Translations under genes and position numbers: made by a program
Notes under the pieces: model-generated
Told to the model about the DNA's origin: nothing
The model's input: only the letters and a program-made list of their open reading frames with translations
The model's database searches: none
Assembly (NCBI RefSeq): GCF_020009625.1
Contig: NZ_JAIHLP010000002.1
Span: 1,302,001-1,366,000 of the forward strand
Length of the DNA: 64,000 bases
Direction: 5' to 3'
Origin: Leifsonia poae
GTDB taxonomy: Bacteria; Actinomycetota; Actinomycetes; Actinomycetales; Microbacteriaceae
Part shown: piece by piece, positions 35,644 through 44,336 of the stretch
Layout: each line of letters opens with the position of its first letter
Position numbering within the stretch: position 1 is the stretch's first letter

Positions 35644-37032
35644 ATGACCCGACAGATCCGCTTCAACGCCTTCGACATGAACTGTGTCGCCCACCAGTCC
35701 TCCGGGATGTGGCGGCACCCCGACGATCAGGCGTGGCGGTACAAGGACCTCACCTACTGGACCGAGCTGGCCAAGCTGCTGGAACGCGGAGCGTTCGACG
35801 GCATCTTCATCGCCGATGTGCTCGGCACCTACGACGTGTACGGCGGGTCGAACGAGGCCGCCATCCGTCATGGTGCGCAGGTTCCGGTGAACGACCCGGT
35901 GCTGCTCATCTCGGCGATGGCCCTCGTGACCGAGCACCTCGGCTTCGGGGTCACCGCGGGCACCGCTTACGAGCATCCCTACCCCTTCGCGCGGCGCATG
36001 TCGACGCTCGACCACCTGACGAACGGCCGCGTCGGCTGGAACGTCGTCACCGGCTATCTGCCGTCGGCGGCCCGCAATATGGGCCACGAGGATCAGCTCG
36101 AGCACGACGACCGCTACGACCAGGCCGACGAATACCTCGAGGTGCTCTACAAGCTGTGGGAGGGCTCGTGGGAAGACGACGCCGTCATCCGCGACCGTGA
36201 ATCGGGCGTGTTCACCGACCCGGCCAAGGTGCACGAGATCGGCCACCGGGGCAAGCACTACACGGTGCCCGGCATCCACCTCTCCGAGCCGAGCACGCAG
36301 CGCACACCCGTGATCTACCAGGCGGGCGCCTCCAGCCGCGGCATCGCGTTCGCGGCGGAGAACGCCGAGGCGATCTTCGTCGCCGCATCCACCAAAGACG
36401 GGCTCACGGCCACGGTCGCGAAGATCCGCGACGGTCTCGAGGCGGCCGGCCGCGACCGGTACGCCGCTCGCATCTACACACTTCTCACCATCATCACCGA
36501 TGAGACCAGCGAGAAAGCCCAGGCCAAGTACGAGAACTATCTGCAGTACGCCAGCCCCGAGGGCGCTCTCGTGTTCATGTCGGGCTGGATGGGCGTCGAC
36601 CTCTCGCAGTACGACCTCGACGAACCGATCGGCAATGTGAAGAGCAACGCGATCCAGTCGGTGGTCGCCAACTACCAGCGCGCCAATGAGGATGGCAGCG
36701 AATGGACCGTGCGCGACATCGGCCGGCTCGGCGCCATCGGCGGGCTCGGCCCGTTCATCATCGGCTCGGGTGCTGAAATCGCCGACCAGTTGCAGGAGTG
36801 GGTCGAGGAGACCGACGTCGACGGCTTCAACCTCGCCTACGCCATCACCCCCGGCACATTCGAGGACGTGGTCGAGTTCGTCATCCCCGAGCTGCGCAAG
36901 CGCGGTGCATACCCAGACGAGTATGTCCCGGGCAGCCTGCGTCACAAGCTGCACGGCGCGGGCGACCGGCTGCCGCAGAACCACCGGGGCGCCCGCTACC
37001 GGGTGGGCGCCGCTCAGAGCACCGCGGACTGA
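35644..37032 (+). CDS. LLM-class flavin-dependent monooxygenase (NtaA/SnaA/DszA family)
   Basis: 462-aa FMNH2-dependent oxygenase. 'IRFNAFDMNCVAHQSSGMWRHP' and 'LTNGRVGWNVVTGYLPSAARNMG' are diagnostic of the nitrilotriacetate/sulfide monooxygenase branch, and 'TPVIYQAGASSRGIAFAAENAEAIF' is the flavin-site strand. It needs a separate flavin reductase, which is not adjacent. ATG 35644 is where homology starts, though GGAGGG is only 1-2 bases before it; an ATG at 35608 is an alternative. Substrate likely an N- or S-substituted organic compound. Confidence 0.9.
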   Translation: MTRQIRFNAFDMNCVAHQSSGMWRHPDDQAWRYKDLTYWTELAKLLERGAFDGIFIADVLGTYDVYGGSNEAAIRHGAQVPVNDPVLLISAMALVTEHLGFGVTAGTAYEHPYPFARRMSTLDHLTNGRVGWNVVTGYLPSAARNMGHEDQLEHDDRYDQADEYLEVLYKLWEGSWEDDAVIRDRESGVFTDPAKVHEIGHRGKHYTVPGIHLSEPSTQRTPVIYQAGASSRGIAFAAENAEAIFVAASTKDGLTATVAKIRDGLEAAGRDRYAARIYTLLTIITDETSEKAQAKYENYLQYASPEGALVFMSGWMGVDLSQYDLDEPIGNVKSNAIQSVVANYQRANEDGSEWTVRDIGRLGAIGGLGPFIIGSGAEIADQLQEWVEETDVDGFNLAYAITPGTFEDVVEFVIPELRKRGAYPDEYVPGSLRHKLHGAGDRLPQNHRGARYRVGAAQSTAD

Positions 37033-37973
37033 GCGCGGAGCAAGCCGGGCCGCCGCCGCTGAACCAGGTAGGCGGTGTAGAGCACTGCGATGCTCATGCC
37101 CACGAGCAGGTTCTGTTCTATGCCGGGCAGCACACCGAGCGGTAGTGCATCCGTCAGCCCGTGCCAGCAGGCGGTGAGGATGGCCCCGCTCGCCAGCCCG
37201 AGCACGTCGAGGCGCAACACCACTACGAGCACGGCGCCGGCGGCGAGCGGTAAGAGAAGGAACAGCGCAGACAGCCACAGCGGGAGCGTGCGCGGCAGCT
37301 GGTCGACACCGATGAACGCGCTCGTCGCGACGAGCGCCACCAGGATCGACCACCAGTAGTGTCCGCGCCCCAGCGGGCTTCGACGCGGGAGCCGGAGCGC
37401 GACGACCACGGCGACCGCCGCTGCGGCGATCACGGCGGCCGCGACCGCGAGCGCCCACTGCCGGGGCGCGGCGGCGAACCCGGGCTCGCTCACCGAGACG
37501 ACCAGGAGGGCCGCACCGCCCAGGAGGGCCGCGGCGCCCGCGATCACGGTCCCCGGCATCGCGAGCCAGGGTGCCTGCCGCTGCGGCGCGACCGGGATGC
37601 GGCCGGCAACCGGGCCGGGGAACAGCGCTTCGACGACGGCGATGGGCGCGCTCACGCCCCAGATCACATGCCGACCGAGGGCTCCGATCGTCCCGATGGC
37701 CCCGAGCTCGCCGATTCCGCTGCCGAGCATCCCCTGCTCGATCACGCCGAACGCGACGGCCAGCAGCAGGATCGTCGGCCATCCGCGGCCGGTGCGGCGG
37801 GCGACATCGCGGATAAGCACGGCGGCAGCGCCCGAGAAGGCGCCGTACAGCACAAGCGCTGCCAACTGCTCCCCGATCGGCGCGGCTCCGGCGAGCCGGT
37901 GGTCGCCGAGCAGGAATTCTGCCGTCACGGCCGAGAGCAGAGCAAGGGTGAGGGCGCGTCCGAACGGTCTCAT
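37014..37973 (-). CDS. Polytopic membrane protein of unknown function
   Basis: 319-aa protein with about nine to ten hydrophobic helices. The motif 'FGVIEQGMLGSG' in one helix and 'GAILTACWHGLTDALPLG' in a later one could supply an acidic residue and a His as in PrsW/CPBP-type membrane proteases, but the match is weak. Overlaps the monooxygenase gene tail-to-tail by 19 bp. ATG 37973 preferred; ATG 37982 is also possible. Confidence 0.65.
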   Translation of the reverse strand: MRPFGRALTLALLSAVTAEFLLGDHRLAGAAPIGEQLAALVLYGAFSGAAAVLIRDVARRTGRGWPTILLLAVAFGVIEQGMLGSGIGELGAIGTIGALGRHVIWGVSAPIAVVEALFPGPVAGRIPVAPQRQAPWLAMPGTVIAGAAALLGGAALLVVSVSEPGFAAAPRQWALAVAAAVIAAAAVAVVVALRLPRRSPLGRGHYWWSILVALVATSAFIGVDQLPRTLPLWLSALFLLLPLAAGAVLVVVLRLDVLGLASGAILTACWHGLTDALPLGVLPGIEQNLLVGMSIAVLYTAYLVQRRRPGLLRAQSAVL

Positions 37974-38075
37974 ACATTCCATGCTGTCGGGCGGTTCCCG
38001 CCGGCCCCTGGGGCGCCCGTCACGGATGCGGTGTGACATTCGTCATGGCGCATCCGGGTCTCATCGTGATCTATC

Positions 38076-38097
38076 TTGCATGCAATCTTGCGTGCAA
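38076..38097. promoter_or_regulatory. Two palindromic boxes before the GntR gene
   Basis: TTGCATGCAA (38076-38085) and TTGCGTGCAA (38088-38097) lie 16 bp before the GntR ATG. The short dyads spaced 12 bp apart suggest an autoregulatory operator. Confidence 0.6.
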
Positions 38098-38113
38098 GGT
38101 GTATCCTGGAGCC

Positions 38114-38743
38114 ATGACCGACCCCATCCCCGCCGCCGAACTCGCCTACAGCCACACCAAGAACCTCATCCTCACCGGCGGCGCCCCCGGCGGGCAGCTG
38201 CTCAGCGAAGCACAGGTGGGAGACGAGATCGGGGTGAGCCGCACCCCGATGCACGAAGCCTTCCTCCGACTGGCGGCGGAAGGACTGCTCACCCTCTCTT
38301 CACGCAAGGGAGCCGTCGTCACACCGATGTCCCCACGCGAGGCGCAGAACGTGCTCGACCTGCGCGAGGCGATCGAGGCGGGCGCGGCCAGGCGCATCCA
38401 GGAAGCCGGTGGAGCGGACGCCGACCTCGTCGCTGCCCTGGAAGCGGCGCTGAGCACGCAGCGGGCGGCCGTCGGGTCAGGCGACGTCGAGGGCTTCGTC
38501 GAAGCCGATCAGGCGTTCCACGCCGCCATCGTCGACGCGTCGGGCAATGAGCTCGCCGGCCAGTTCTTCCGAACGCTGCGTGACCGGCAGCAACGCCTGC
38601 GCCACCAACTGTTCCGCGTGCGACCGGACACCCTGGCCGACTCGCTCGCCGACCATGAGACGCTTCTCGCGACCCTGCAGCGCGACTCGGGATACGACAC
38701 CCTGCTGCATGCGCACATCGCGCGGCATCAGGGCGCACTGTGA
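38114..38743 (+). CDS. GntR-family regulator (FCD/FadR type)
   Basis: 209-aa repressor-like protein. The winged helix ('LSEAQVGDEIGVSRTPMHEAFLRLAAEGLL') is followed by a helical FCD ligand-binding domain with the metal-site pattern D...H ('FVEADQAFHAAIVDASGN') and H ('LADHETLLATL'). Overlaps the MFS transporter start by 4 bp (GTGA), so it probably senses the transporter's substrate. Confidence 0.9.
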   Translation: MTDPIPAAELAYSHTKNLILTGGAPGGQLLSEAQVGDEIGVSRTPMHEAFLRLAAEGLLTLSSRKGAVVTPMSPREAQNVLDLREAIEAGAARRIQEAGGADADLVAALEAALSTQRAAVGSGDVEGFVEADQAFHAAIVDASGNELAGQFFRTLRDRQQRLRHQLFRVRPDTLADSLADHETLLATLQRDSGYDTLLHAHIARHQGAL

Positions 38744-39981
38744 GCGGCGACAGAGTCGGCGACTCCCACAGCCACCGCACCGGCCAGCCTCCGTGGCGGA
38801 TCGTCTTCGCCGTCATGTTCTTCTGCTCCTGGTGCGGCAATCAGTTCAGTCCGCTGCTCCTGATGTACAAGGATGTGCAGCACTACTCCGAGCTGACCGT
38901 GAACATGTTCCTCGGCGTCTATGTGCTCGGACTCGCCCCGGCCCTGCTCGTGTCGGGTGCGCTCTCCGATCGGCACGGACGACGGCCGGTGATGTTCACC
39001 GGAGTCCTCACCGCCATGGCCGCCAGCGGAAGTCTCGCTCTCGGCGCGCTCGGACCGGCGCCGATCTATCTCGGCCGCCTGCTCTCCGGCGTGACGGTCG
39101 GCATCGCGATGGCCGTCGGAACGAGTTGGCTCAAAGAGCTCTCCTCACCGCGCTTCGACCCGGCCGCCGATGCCGCCGCCGGAGCGCGCCGCGCCTCACT
39201 CGCATTCACGCTCGGCTCGGCCGCCGGCGCCCTGGTCGCCGGTGGCATCGCCCAGTTCACGGCGCTCGGTGAAGAGCTACCGTTCATCGTGCACATCCTG
39301 GTGACGCTCCCCTTCGCCTGGGTGGTGCTGCGTGCGCCGGAAACGGTGACGGTAGGCGGCGAGCGCGGTCCGCTGCTGGCGCAGTTGCGCATCCCGGCTG
39401 CCGGGCACAAGCGGTTCCGACGGGTGGTGCTCGTCGCCGCCCCGTGGATCTTCGCCGCCGCGGCCCTCGCCTACGGCTATCTGCCGGTGCTGCTCGCCGA
39501 CCGGACCGGCGACTGGGGCCTGGCCTACGCGACGATGCTCACCGTCATCGCGCTCGGCGTCGCCTCGCTGGTTCAGCCGATCGCCAAGCGACTCGACACC
39601 GCCTCCAGCGCCCGCGGATTGATGGCGGCACTCATCGGGATCGCCGCGGGTCTCGCGGTGCTCACCGCGGCGGTCGCCCTCTCTTCTCTCGTGCTCGGGG
39701 TTGTCGCGAGCGCCGTATTGGGGGCCGGCATGGGAGTCGCCCTCGTCTCCGGGCTCCTCGAAGTGCAGCGCATCGCGACACCCCGTGATCTGGCCGGGCT
39801 CACCGGGATGTTCTACGCGGTCGCCTACGCAGGTTTCCTCGTGCCGACCCTGCTCTCGGCCCTGACTCCGCCGCTGTCGACGATCGGCCTGTTCATCGCT
39901 CTGATCGCGTTGGCGGCCTTCTCGGGCCTCCTCCTGCTGGCCTTCTCGACGAAGCATCTGCCCCGCACAGCCGAAGCCTGA
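38740..39981 (+). CDS. MFS transporter
   Basis: 413-aa inner-membrane protein with about twelve helices. 'SGALSDRHGRRPVMFTG' is the motif-A loop between helices 2 and 3. GTG start overlaps the GntR stop. Many close relatives are sugar or drug transporters; the substrate is not evident. Ends 30 bp before the convergent XRE gene. Confidence 0.88.
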   Translation: MSGDRVGDSHSHRTGQPPWRIVFAVMFFCSWCGNQFSPLLLMYKDVQHYSELTVNMFLGVYVLGLAPALLVSGALSDRHGRRPVMFTGVLTAMAASGSLALGALGPAPIYLGRLLSGVTVGIAMAVGTSWLKELSSPRFDPAADAAAGARRASLAFTLGSAAGALVAGGIAQFTALGEELPFIVHILVTLPFAWVVLRAPETVTVGGERGPLLAQLRIPAAGHKRFRRVVLVAAPWIFAAAALAYGYLPVLLADRTGDWGLAYATMLTVIALGVASLVQPIAKRLDTASSARGLMAALIGIAAGLAVLTAAVALSSLVLGVVASAVLGAGMGVALVSGLLEVQRIATPRDLAGLTGMFYAVAYAGFLVPTLLSALTPPLSTIGLFIALIALAAFSGLLLLAFSTKHLPRTAEA

Positions 39982-40011
39982 CGCCCTCGATAAGCATCAG
40001 GACGCCGTCCG

Positions 40012-40335
40012 TCAGGACGTCGAGAGGGCGGCCCCGGCGGCGAGGCGGTTCCGCGCATCGTGACGGGATCCGGCACGTTCGCCCGCCTCGTCGGGTCGGC
40101 TGATCTCAGCCCACACGGCGTCGAGGGAGAGGCCGACGACATCCGCGATCACCGCGATGGTCGGGAAGGCGGGGGTGGCGACCCGCCCGGATTCGATCTT
40201 GCGAAGGGTCTCCGGCGAGACCCCGGCGGCCAGTGCGATGTCGAGCATCGAGCGCTCACCCCGGGCCCGGCGGAGCAGGGCACCGAGGCGCCGCCCGCGT
40301 TCGACTTCGGCAGGGGTGAGCGGCAATCTGACCAT
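40012..40335 (-). CDS. XRE-family helix-turn-helix regulator
   Basis: 107-aa DNA-binding protein. The HTH (about 18-70, 'SMLDIALAAGVSPETLRKIESGRVATPAFPTI') is a standard Cro/XRE domain, with a short Ala/Arg tail. Divergent from a methionine aminopeptidase gene across 66 bp holding two TACCGGTA boxes, which it probably binds to control both genes. Confidence 0.9.
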   Translation of the reverse strand: MVRLPLTPAEVERGRRLGALLRRARGERSMLDIALAAGVSPETLRKIESGRVATPAFPTIAVIADVVGLSLDAVWAEISRPDEAGERAGSRHDARNRLAAGAALSTS

Positions 40336-40349
40336 GCGTCCGATTATAG

Positions 40350-40371
40350 TACCGGTATGATATTACCGGTA
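40350..40371. promoter_or_regulatory. Paired TACCGGTA operators between XRE and map
   Basis: Two identical self-complementary octamers (40350-40357 and 40364-40371), 14 bp start to start, in an AT-rich segment between the divergent genes. They likely form the operator of the XRE protein and overlap both promoters. Confidence 0.7.
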
Positions 40372-40401
40372 TTGTTATTGCGCCACCGAGGAGGACGCCG
40401 C

Positions 40402-41187
40402 ATGATCGAGATTCTGACCCCCGCCGAACAGGAACGAGCACGAGCGACCGGCGCCCTCGTCGCCGACATCCTCCAGGCGTTGAAGGGTCGCAGCGCGGCC
40501 GGCACCACCCTCCTGGACATCGACCTCTGGGCACGCGAGCTGATCGCCGAAGCCGGAGCGCAGTCCTGCTACGTCGACTACGCGCCCTCCTTCGGGAGGG
40601 GGCCGTTCGGCCACTCGATCTGCACGGCCGTCAACGACGCCGTGCTCCACGGGCTGCCGAACACGCGGGCGCTCGCCGATGGCGACCTGCTGACACTCGA
40701 CCTGGCCGTCTCCCTCGACGGGATCGCCGCCGACTCGGCGATCAGCTTCCTCGTGGGCGACTCGCGACCGCCCGAGAGCGTGGCGATGATCGACGCGACC
40801 GAACGCGCACTGAGCGCCGGGATCGCCGCGGCCCGGCCCGGCGCCCGCATCGGCGACATCTCCCACGCCATCGGCACCGTGCTCAGCGAGGCCGGCTATC
40901 CGATCAACACCGAGTTCGGCGGCCACGGAATCGGGTCGACGATGCACCAGGATCCGCACGTCGCCAACACGGGGCGACCCGGGCGCGGCTACCTGCTGCG
41001 CCCCGGGCTGCTCCTCGCGTTGGAGCCCTGGGTGATGGCCGACACCGCCGACCTCGTGACGGATGCGGACGGGTGGACCCTGCGCAGCGCGACCGGCTGC
41101 CGCACGGCGCACAGCGAGCACACCATCGCCATCACCGAAGACGGCGCCGACATCCTCACCCTGCCGACTTCGACGCGCGAGGGGTAG
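40402..41187 (+). CDS. map: Methionine aminopeptidase, type I
   Basis: 261-aa metalloenzyme removing the initiator Met from new proteins. All five metal ligands are present: Asp and Asp in 'TLDLAVSLDGIAADSA', His in 'FGGHGIGSTMHQDPHV', Glu in 'LLALEPWV' and Glu in 'AHSEHTIAIT'; the substrate His is in 'FGHSICTAVNDAVLHG'. GAGGAGG lies seven bases before ATG 40402. Its pairing with a dedicated repressor, away from the ribosomal protein operon, suggests an extra, inducible copy. The stop codon lies in the first unit of a 15-bp minisatellite. Confidence 0.93.
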   Translation: MIEILTPAEQERARATGALVADILQALKGRSAAGTTLLDIDLWARELIAEAGAQSCYVDYAPSFGRGPFGHSICTAVNDAVLHGLPNTRALADGDLLTLDLAVSLDGIAADSAISFLVGDSRPPESVAMIDATERALSAGIAAARPGARIGDISHAIGTVLSEAGYPINTEFGGHGIGSTMHQDPHVANTGRPGRGYLLRPGLLLALEPWVMADTADLVTDADGWTLRSATGCRTAHSEHTIAITEDGADILTLPTSTREG

Positions 41188-41238
41188 CCGCCGGAGGGGT
41201 AGCCTCGGGAGGGGTAGCCGCGGGAGGAGTAGCCGCGG
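41179..41238. repeat. 15-bp minisatellite, 4 copies, carrying the map stop codon
   Basis: Units of the form GAGGGGTAGCCGCGG start at 41179, 41194, 41209 and 41224. The TAG at 41185-41187 in unit 1 ends map; every later unit repeats GGGTAG or GAGTAG in the same phase. Confidence 0.92.
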
Positions 41239-41361
41239 GAGGTTATCCACACCCCATCGCACGACGACGTTCCGAGGGGTCGCAGAACGTCGCGATCACC
41301 GCGGTTTTCTGCGTCAGAACGACACTTTGCGCCCGCTCGGCGGCGGTGGTCGCTGCGGCGG

Positions 41362-42735
41362 CTAGACGCGAGCGGCCAGGAGGCGGTGCACGGCGGCGAG
41401 TGGGATGGGCACCCACGCCGGACGATGCCGCGACTCATAGGTGACCTCGTAGACGGCCTTGTCGAGCTCGAACGCGTCGAGCAGGGCCGCAGCATCGTCG
41501 GCGGATGCCCGGCCCGCTCCGTCTCCGAGCTCGTCGCCGTGCACGCTGTCGCCGGAGGCATACCCCTGCAGGAACGACTGGCGGGCGCGCGCGGCCCAGG
41601 CCACCGCATCCACCGGCGGCTCCCGGCGTGCGAGCGAACCGGCGACATAGTCGAACGACCGGAGCATGCCGGCCACGTCCCGCACCGGCAGGTCGGGCCG
41701 CGATCGCTCGGCCAGGGGTCGCAGTGGCTCCCCCTCGAAGTCGATGAACTGCCATCCGCGGCCGGGCGAGAGCAGCACCTGCCCCAGATGCAGGTCGCCG
41801 TGGATGCGCTGCAGCCGCGGCCTCGACGCCTCCGCGGCGTGCGTATAGACGGCGACGATGTCGGCGCGCGATCCGGCGATCTCTGGCACCTCGGCGCTGG
41901 CGATCGTCAGCCGCTGCAGCATCCCGTCGAGCGCCCGGGCGACGTCATCCCGGTCGGCCTCCCGCGTCGGGAGCAGCCGGCCCAGCTGGGCGTGCAGCTC
42001 CGCGGTGCCGACGCCGAGGTCGAACGCCAAGGCGCCGAAGTCGTCCCCGGTCTCGGCCGCGCGCACCGCGAGCTCCCACCCGTCCTCGGCGCCGGTGAGG
42101 AACGTCTGCACGAGCGCGAGGTCACCGGATGCGGGAGCATCGCCCGCCGAATCCGGCCAGCTCCCCGACACCCAGCCGAGCAACGACGGAGTGTGCCGGA
42201 AGGCTCCCGCGGTGAGGGCCGCGAGGGTGGAGACATCGGGGTTGGCGCCATCGTGCACGACCCGGAACACCTTGACGAGTGCGAGGTCACCGCCGTCGAG
42301 TTCGGCGACGACAGCCGAGTTCGACTGTTCACCGGTCAGGCGGCGTGACGAGCGCAGACGAACCGGGTCGCCGATGCGATGACCGCGAGCCGACGCGTCG
42401 CCGCCCCGGGTCGGCGCTCCCCCGGCGATGAGCTCCAGCAGCGACGAGACGTAGGCCTCGTCGGCCGGACCGTCGTAGAGCGAACGACCGCCGGCCTCGC
42501 CGATGAGCGCGGTCGGATCGCCGTCGCGGTGCACCCGGGCCACCACCGGTACCTGGTAGACGCGGGGCAGGCGGGGTCCGTCGTCGGCGAAGAAATGCGT
42601 GATGACCCTGGCCTGATCGCTCGCCGGCTCCGCCTCGAACGAACCGAGCAGGCGCAGACGCGGTTCGACGTTCTTCGTCGAGTACCAGCGCTGGCGTCGC
42701 ATCCATGACCCGACGAGCTCGGTGAGTTCGGTCAT
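41362..42735 (-). CDS. Maltokinase (Mak/Pep2-like)
   Basis: 457-aa ATP-dependent kinase making maltose 1-phosphate for the GlgE glucan pathway. The N-terminal cap ('WMRRQRWYSTKN', 'VPVVARVHRDGD') is specific to Mak, and the kinase core has 'QRIHGDLHLGQVLL' (catalytic loop) and 'FIDFEGEPLRPL' (metal site). The usual partners treS or glgE are not adjacent, so it stands alone here. Confidence 0.88.
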   Translation of the reverse strand: MTELTELVGSWMRRQRWYSTKNVEPRLRLLGSFEAEPASDQARVITHFFADDGPRLPRVYQVPVVARVHRDGDPTALIGEAGGRSLYDGPADEAYVSSLLELIAGGAPTRGGDASARGHRIGDPVRLRSSRRLTGEQSNSAVVAELDGGDLALVKVFRVVHDGANPDVSTLAALTAGAFRHTPSLLGWVSGSWPDSAGDAPASGDLALVQTFLTGAEDGWELAVRAAETGDDFGALAFDLGVGTAELHAQLGRLLPTREADRDDVARALDGMLQRLTIASAEVPEIAGSRADIVAVYTHAAEASRPRLQRIHGDLHLGQVLLSPGRGWQFIDFEGEPLRPLAERSRPDLPVRDVAGMLRSFDYVAGSLARREPPVDAVAWAARARQSFLQGYASGDSVHGDELGDGAGRASADDAAALLDAFELDKAVYEVTYESRHRPAWVPIPLAAVHRLLAARV

Positions 42736-42817
42736 GCCAGAACCGTACGCCTCCTTGCCGGGAACAATCAGGATGCGCCCGGGAAGACCGTCACCCGAGC
42801 TCCGGGCGCGCGTGCGG

Positions 42818-44197
42818 TCAGGGTTGACCGAGGCGCACGCCGCGAGCCGCCATGAACGGCAGAGGATCGATCTGCAGACCGCCCACCCGCACCTCGAAAT
42901 GCAGGTGGCACCCGGTCGAGGCTCCGGTGCTGCCGATCCGGGCGATGGGCTGCCCGGCCGCGACCACCTGCCCCACGGTGACGCCGATTCCGCCGTCCAT
43001 GATGTGCCCGTACGCCGTCTCCACCCCGCCCCCGTGGTCGATCAGCACGAAATTGCCGTACGAGCCGTTCCAGCCGGCCTGCAGCACGGTTCCCGCGCTC
43101 GCGGCCACGATGGTGGTGCCGCAACTCGCGCCGATGTCGTCGCCCGGGTGGAACAGGGCGGTTCCGGCCGGGCGCGATGGACGCGGGCCGAACAGATCGG
43201 TGAGCTCTCCGTGCACCGGGAGCACCCAGCCGGTCGCCGACGCCGGACCGTCCTGCAGCACGCTCCAACCCGCATCCGCCGCCTGCAACGACGGTACTGC
43301 CGCCAGAGCGCCGGCCGCGGCATCGACGTGGGCTCGTGCCTCCACGACGGCCTGGTCGCTGGCATCGACGTCGATCGCGGCGGCGGCGCCGGCAGCGTTG
43401 CTGGACTGATCGTGCAGCCGGAGGGCGCGCTCGGCGTCGGCGGATGCCTGCGCCATGGCGGCCTTCTGCGAGGCGGTCGCCCGGGAGAACCGGTCGACGG
43501 CGGTGAGCTTCTGCAACAGATTGCCGGGCGTGGAGAGCGCAGCCGCCAGAGGATCCTCGATGAGCGCCCGCGCGCCCTGCGAGCGCACGAGGGCGGTGGC
43601 GAACGCGGCCGAGGCCGCCGCCTGCTCCCGGGCGGCCGAGGCCTGCGCCGCGAGCAGCTTCGCCGCTGCGGTCGCCTGCGTCTTCTCACGCTGCACACCG
43701 CGGGCAGCGTCGGTCGCGGCGGTCAGGGTCTGCTGGGCCGCGGCGAGCCGGCTGGCGAGCTCCGTCGCCTGCGCGACCTCGGCCGCGGCCAGCGTCGAAC
43801 CGTCGGAGAGAACCGGGTCGGGGGCGAGGGTCACTTCGTCGGTCGGCACGGGGTGGTGGGGTGCGGTGCGAGTCGGGGTGGGGGTCGGAGTGGGCGTCGG
43901 GGTCGGAGTGGGCGTCGGGGTCGGAGTGGGCGTCGGGGTCGGGGTAGGAGTGGGCGTCGGGGTCGGGGTAGGAGTGGGCGTCACGGTCGGCGTGGGCGTC
44001 ACGGTCGAAGTGGGCGTCTCAGTGGGTGTGGGCGTCACGCATCCCGTCGCCGCGTCGCCGCAATCGTCGGCGACCGCGGCCTGCTGCGAGCCGAGGCACA
44101 ACCCCGCCACCAGCAGCACGACGGCACAGACTCGCCCTCCGCGGCGCGGTCGTCCGCGTCGTGACATCGGTGCGCTGCGTGCGAACGCTGTCAACAT
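42818..44197 (-). CDS. Secreted M23-family peptidoglycan peptidase with Thr-Pro repeat
   Basis: 459 aa. After a basic N-terminus and signal sequence (cleavage near AAVADD) comes a (TP)n repeat of about 70 residues (encoded 43865-44040), a long Ala-rich coiled-coil region (about 100-300) and a C-terminal M23 domain: 'LFHPGDDIGASCGTTI' and 'GCHLHFEVRVGG' hold the zinc ligands (H-x-x-x-D and HLH). The fold resembles EnvC/NlpD-type activators, but with intact zinc ligands it could be catalytic. ATG 44197 selected; a later ATG at 44167 would still leave a signal peptide. Confidence 0.88.
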   Translation of the reverse strand: MLTAFARSAPMSRRGRPRRGGRVCAVVLLVAGLCLGSQQAAVADDCGDAATGCVTPTPTETPTSTVTPTPTVTPTPTPTPTPTPTPTPTPTPTPTPTPTPTPTPTPTPTRTAPHHPVPTDEVTLAPDPVLSDGSTLAAAEVAQATELASRLAAAQQTLTAATDAARGVQREKTQATAAAKLLAAQASAAREQAAASAAFATALVRSQGARALIEDPLAAALSTPGNLLQKLTAVDRFSRATASQKAAMAQASADAERALRLHDQSSNAAGAAAAIDVDASDQAVVEARAHVDAAAGALAAVPSLQAADAGWSVLQDGPASATGWVLPVHGELTDLFGPRPSRPAGTALFHPGDDIGASCGTTIVAASAGTVLQAGWNGSYGNFVLIDHGGGVETAYGHIMDGGIGVTVGQVVAAGQPIARIGSTGASTGCHLHFEVRVGGLQIDPLPFMAARGVRLGQP

Positions 44198-44336
44198 GGT
44201 CACTCGAACCCCGGCGGATGCCGCGGGCCTGTGAACCGATGCTCTCACCGGCCGCCCCACGAAACAAGGGAATGACGCGAACCTCCTCCGCCAGTCTGAT
44301 GCGGCTCCCAGCCTTCAGCCGGTACCGTGAATCCCT

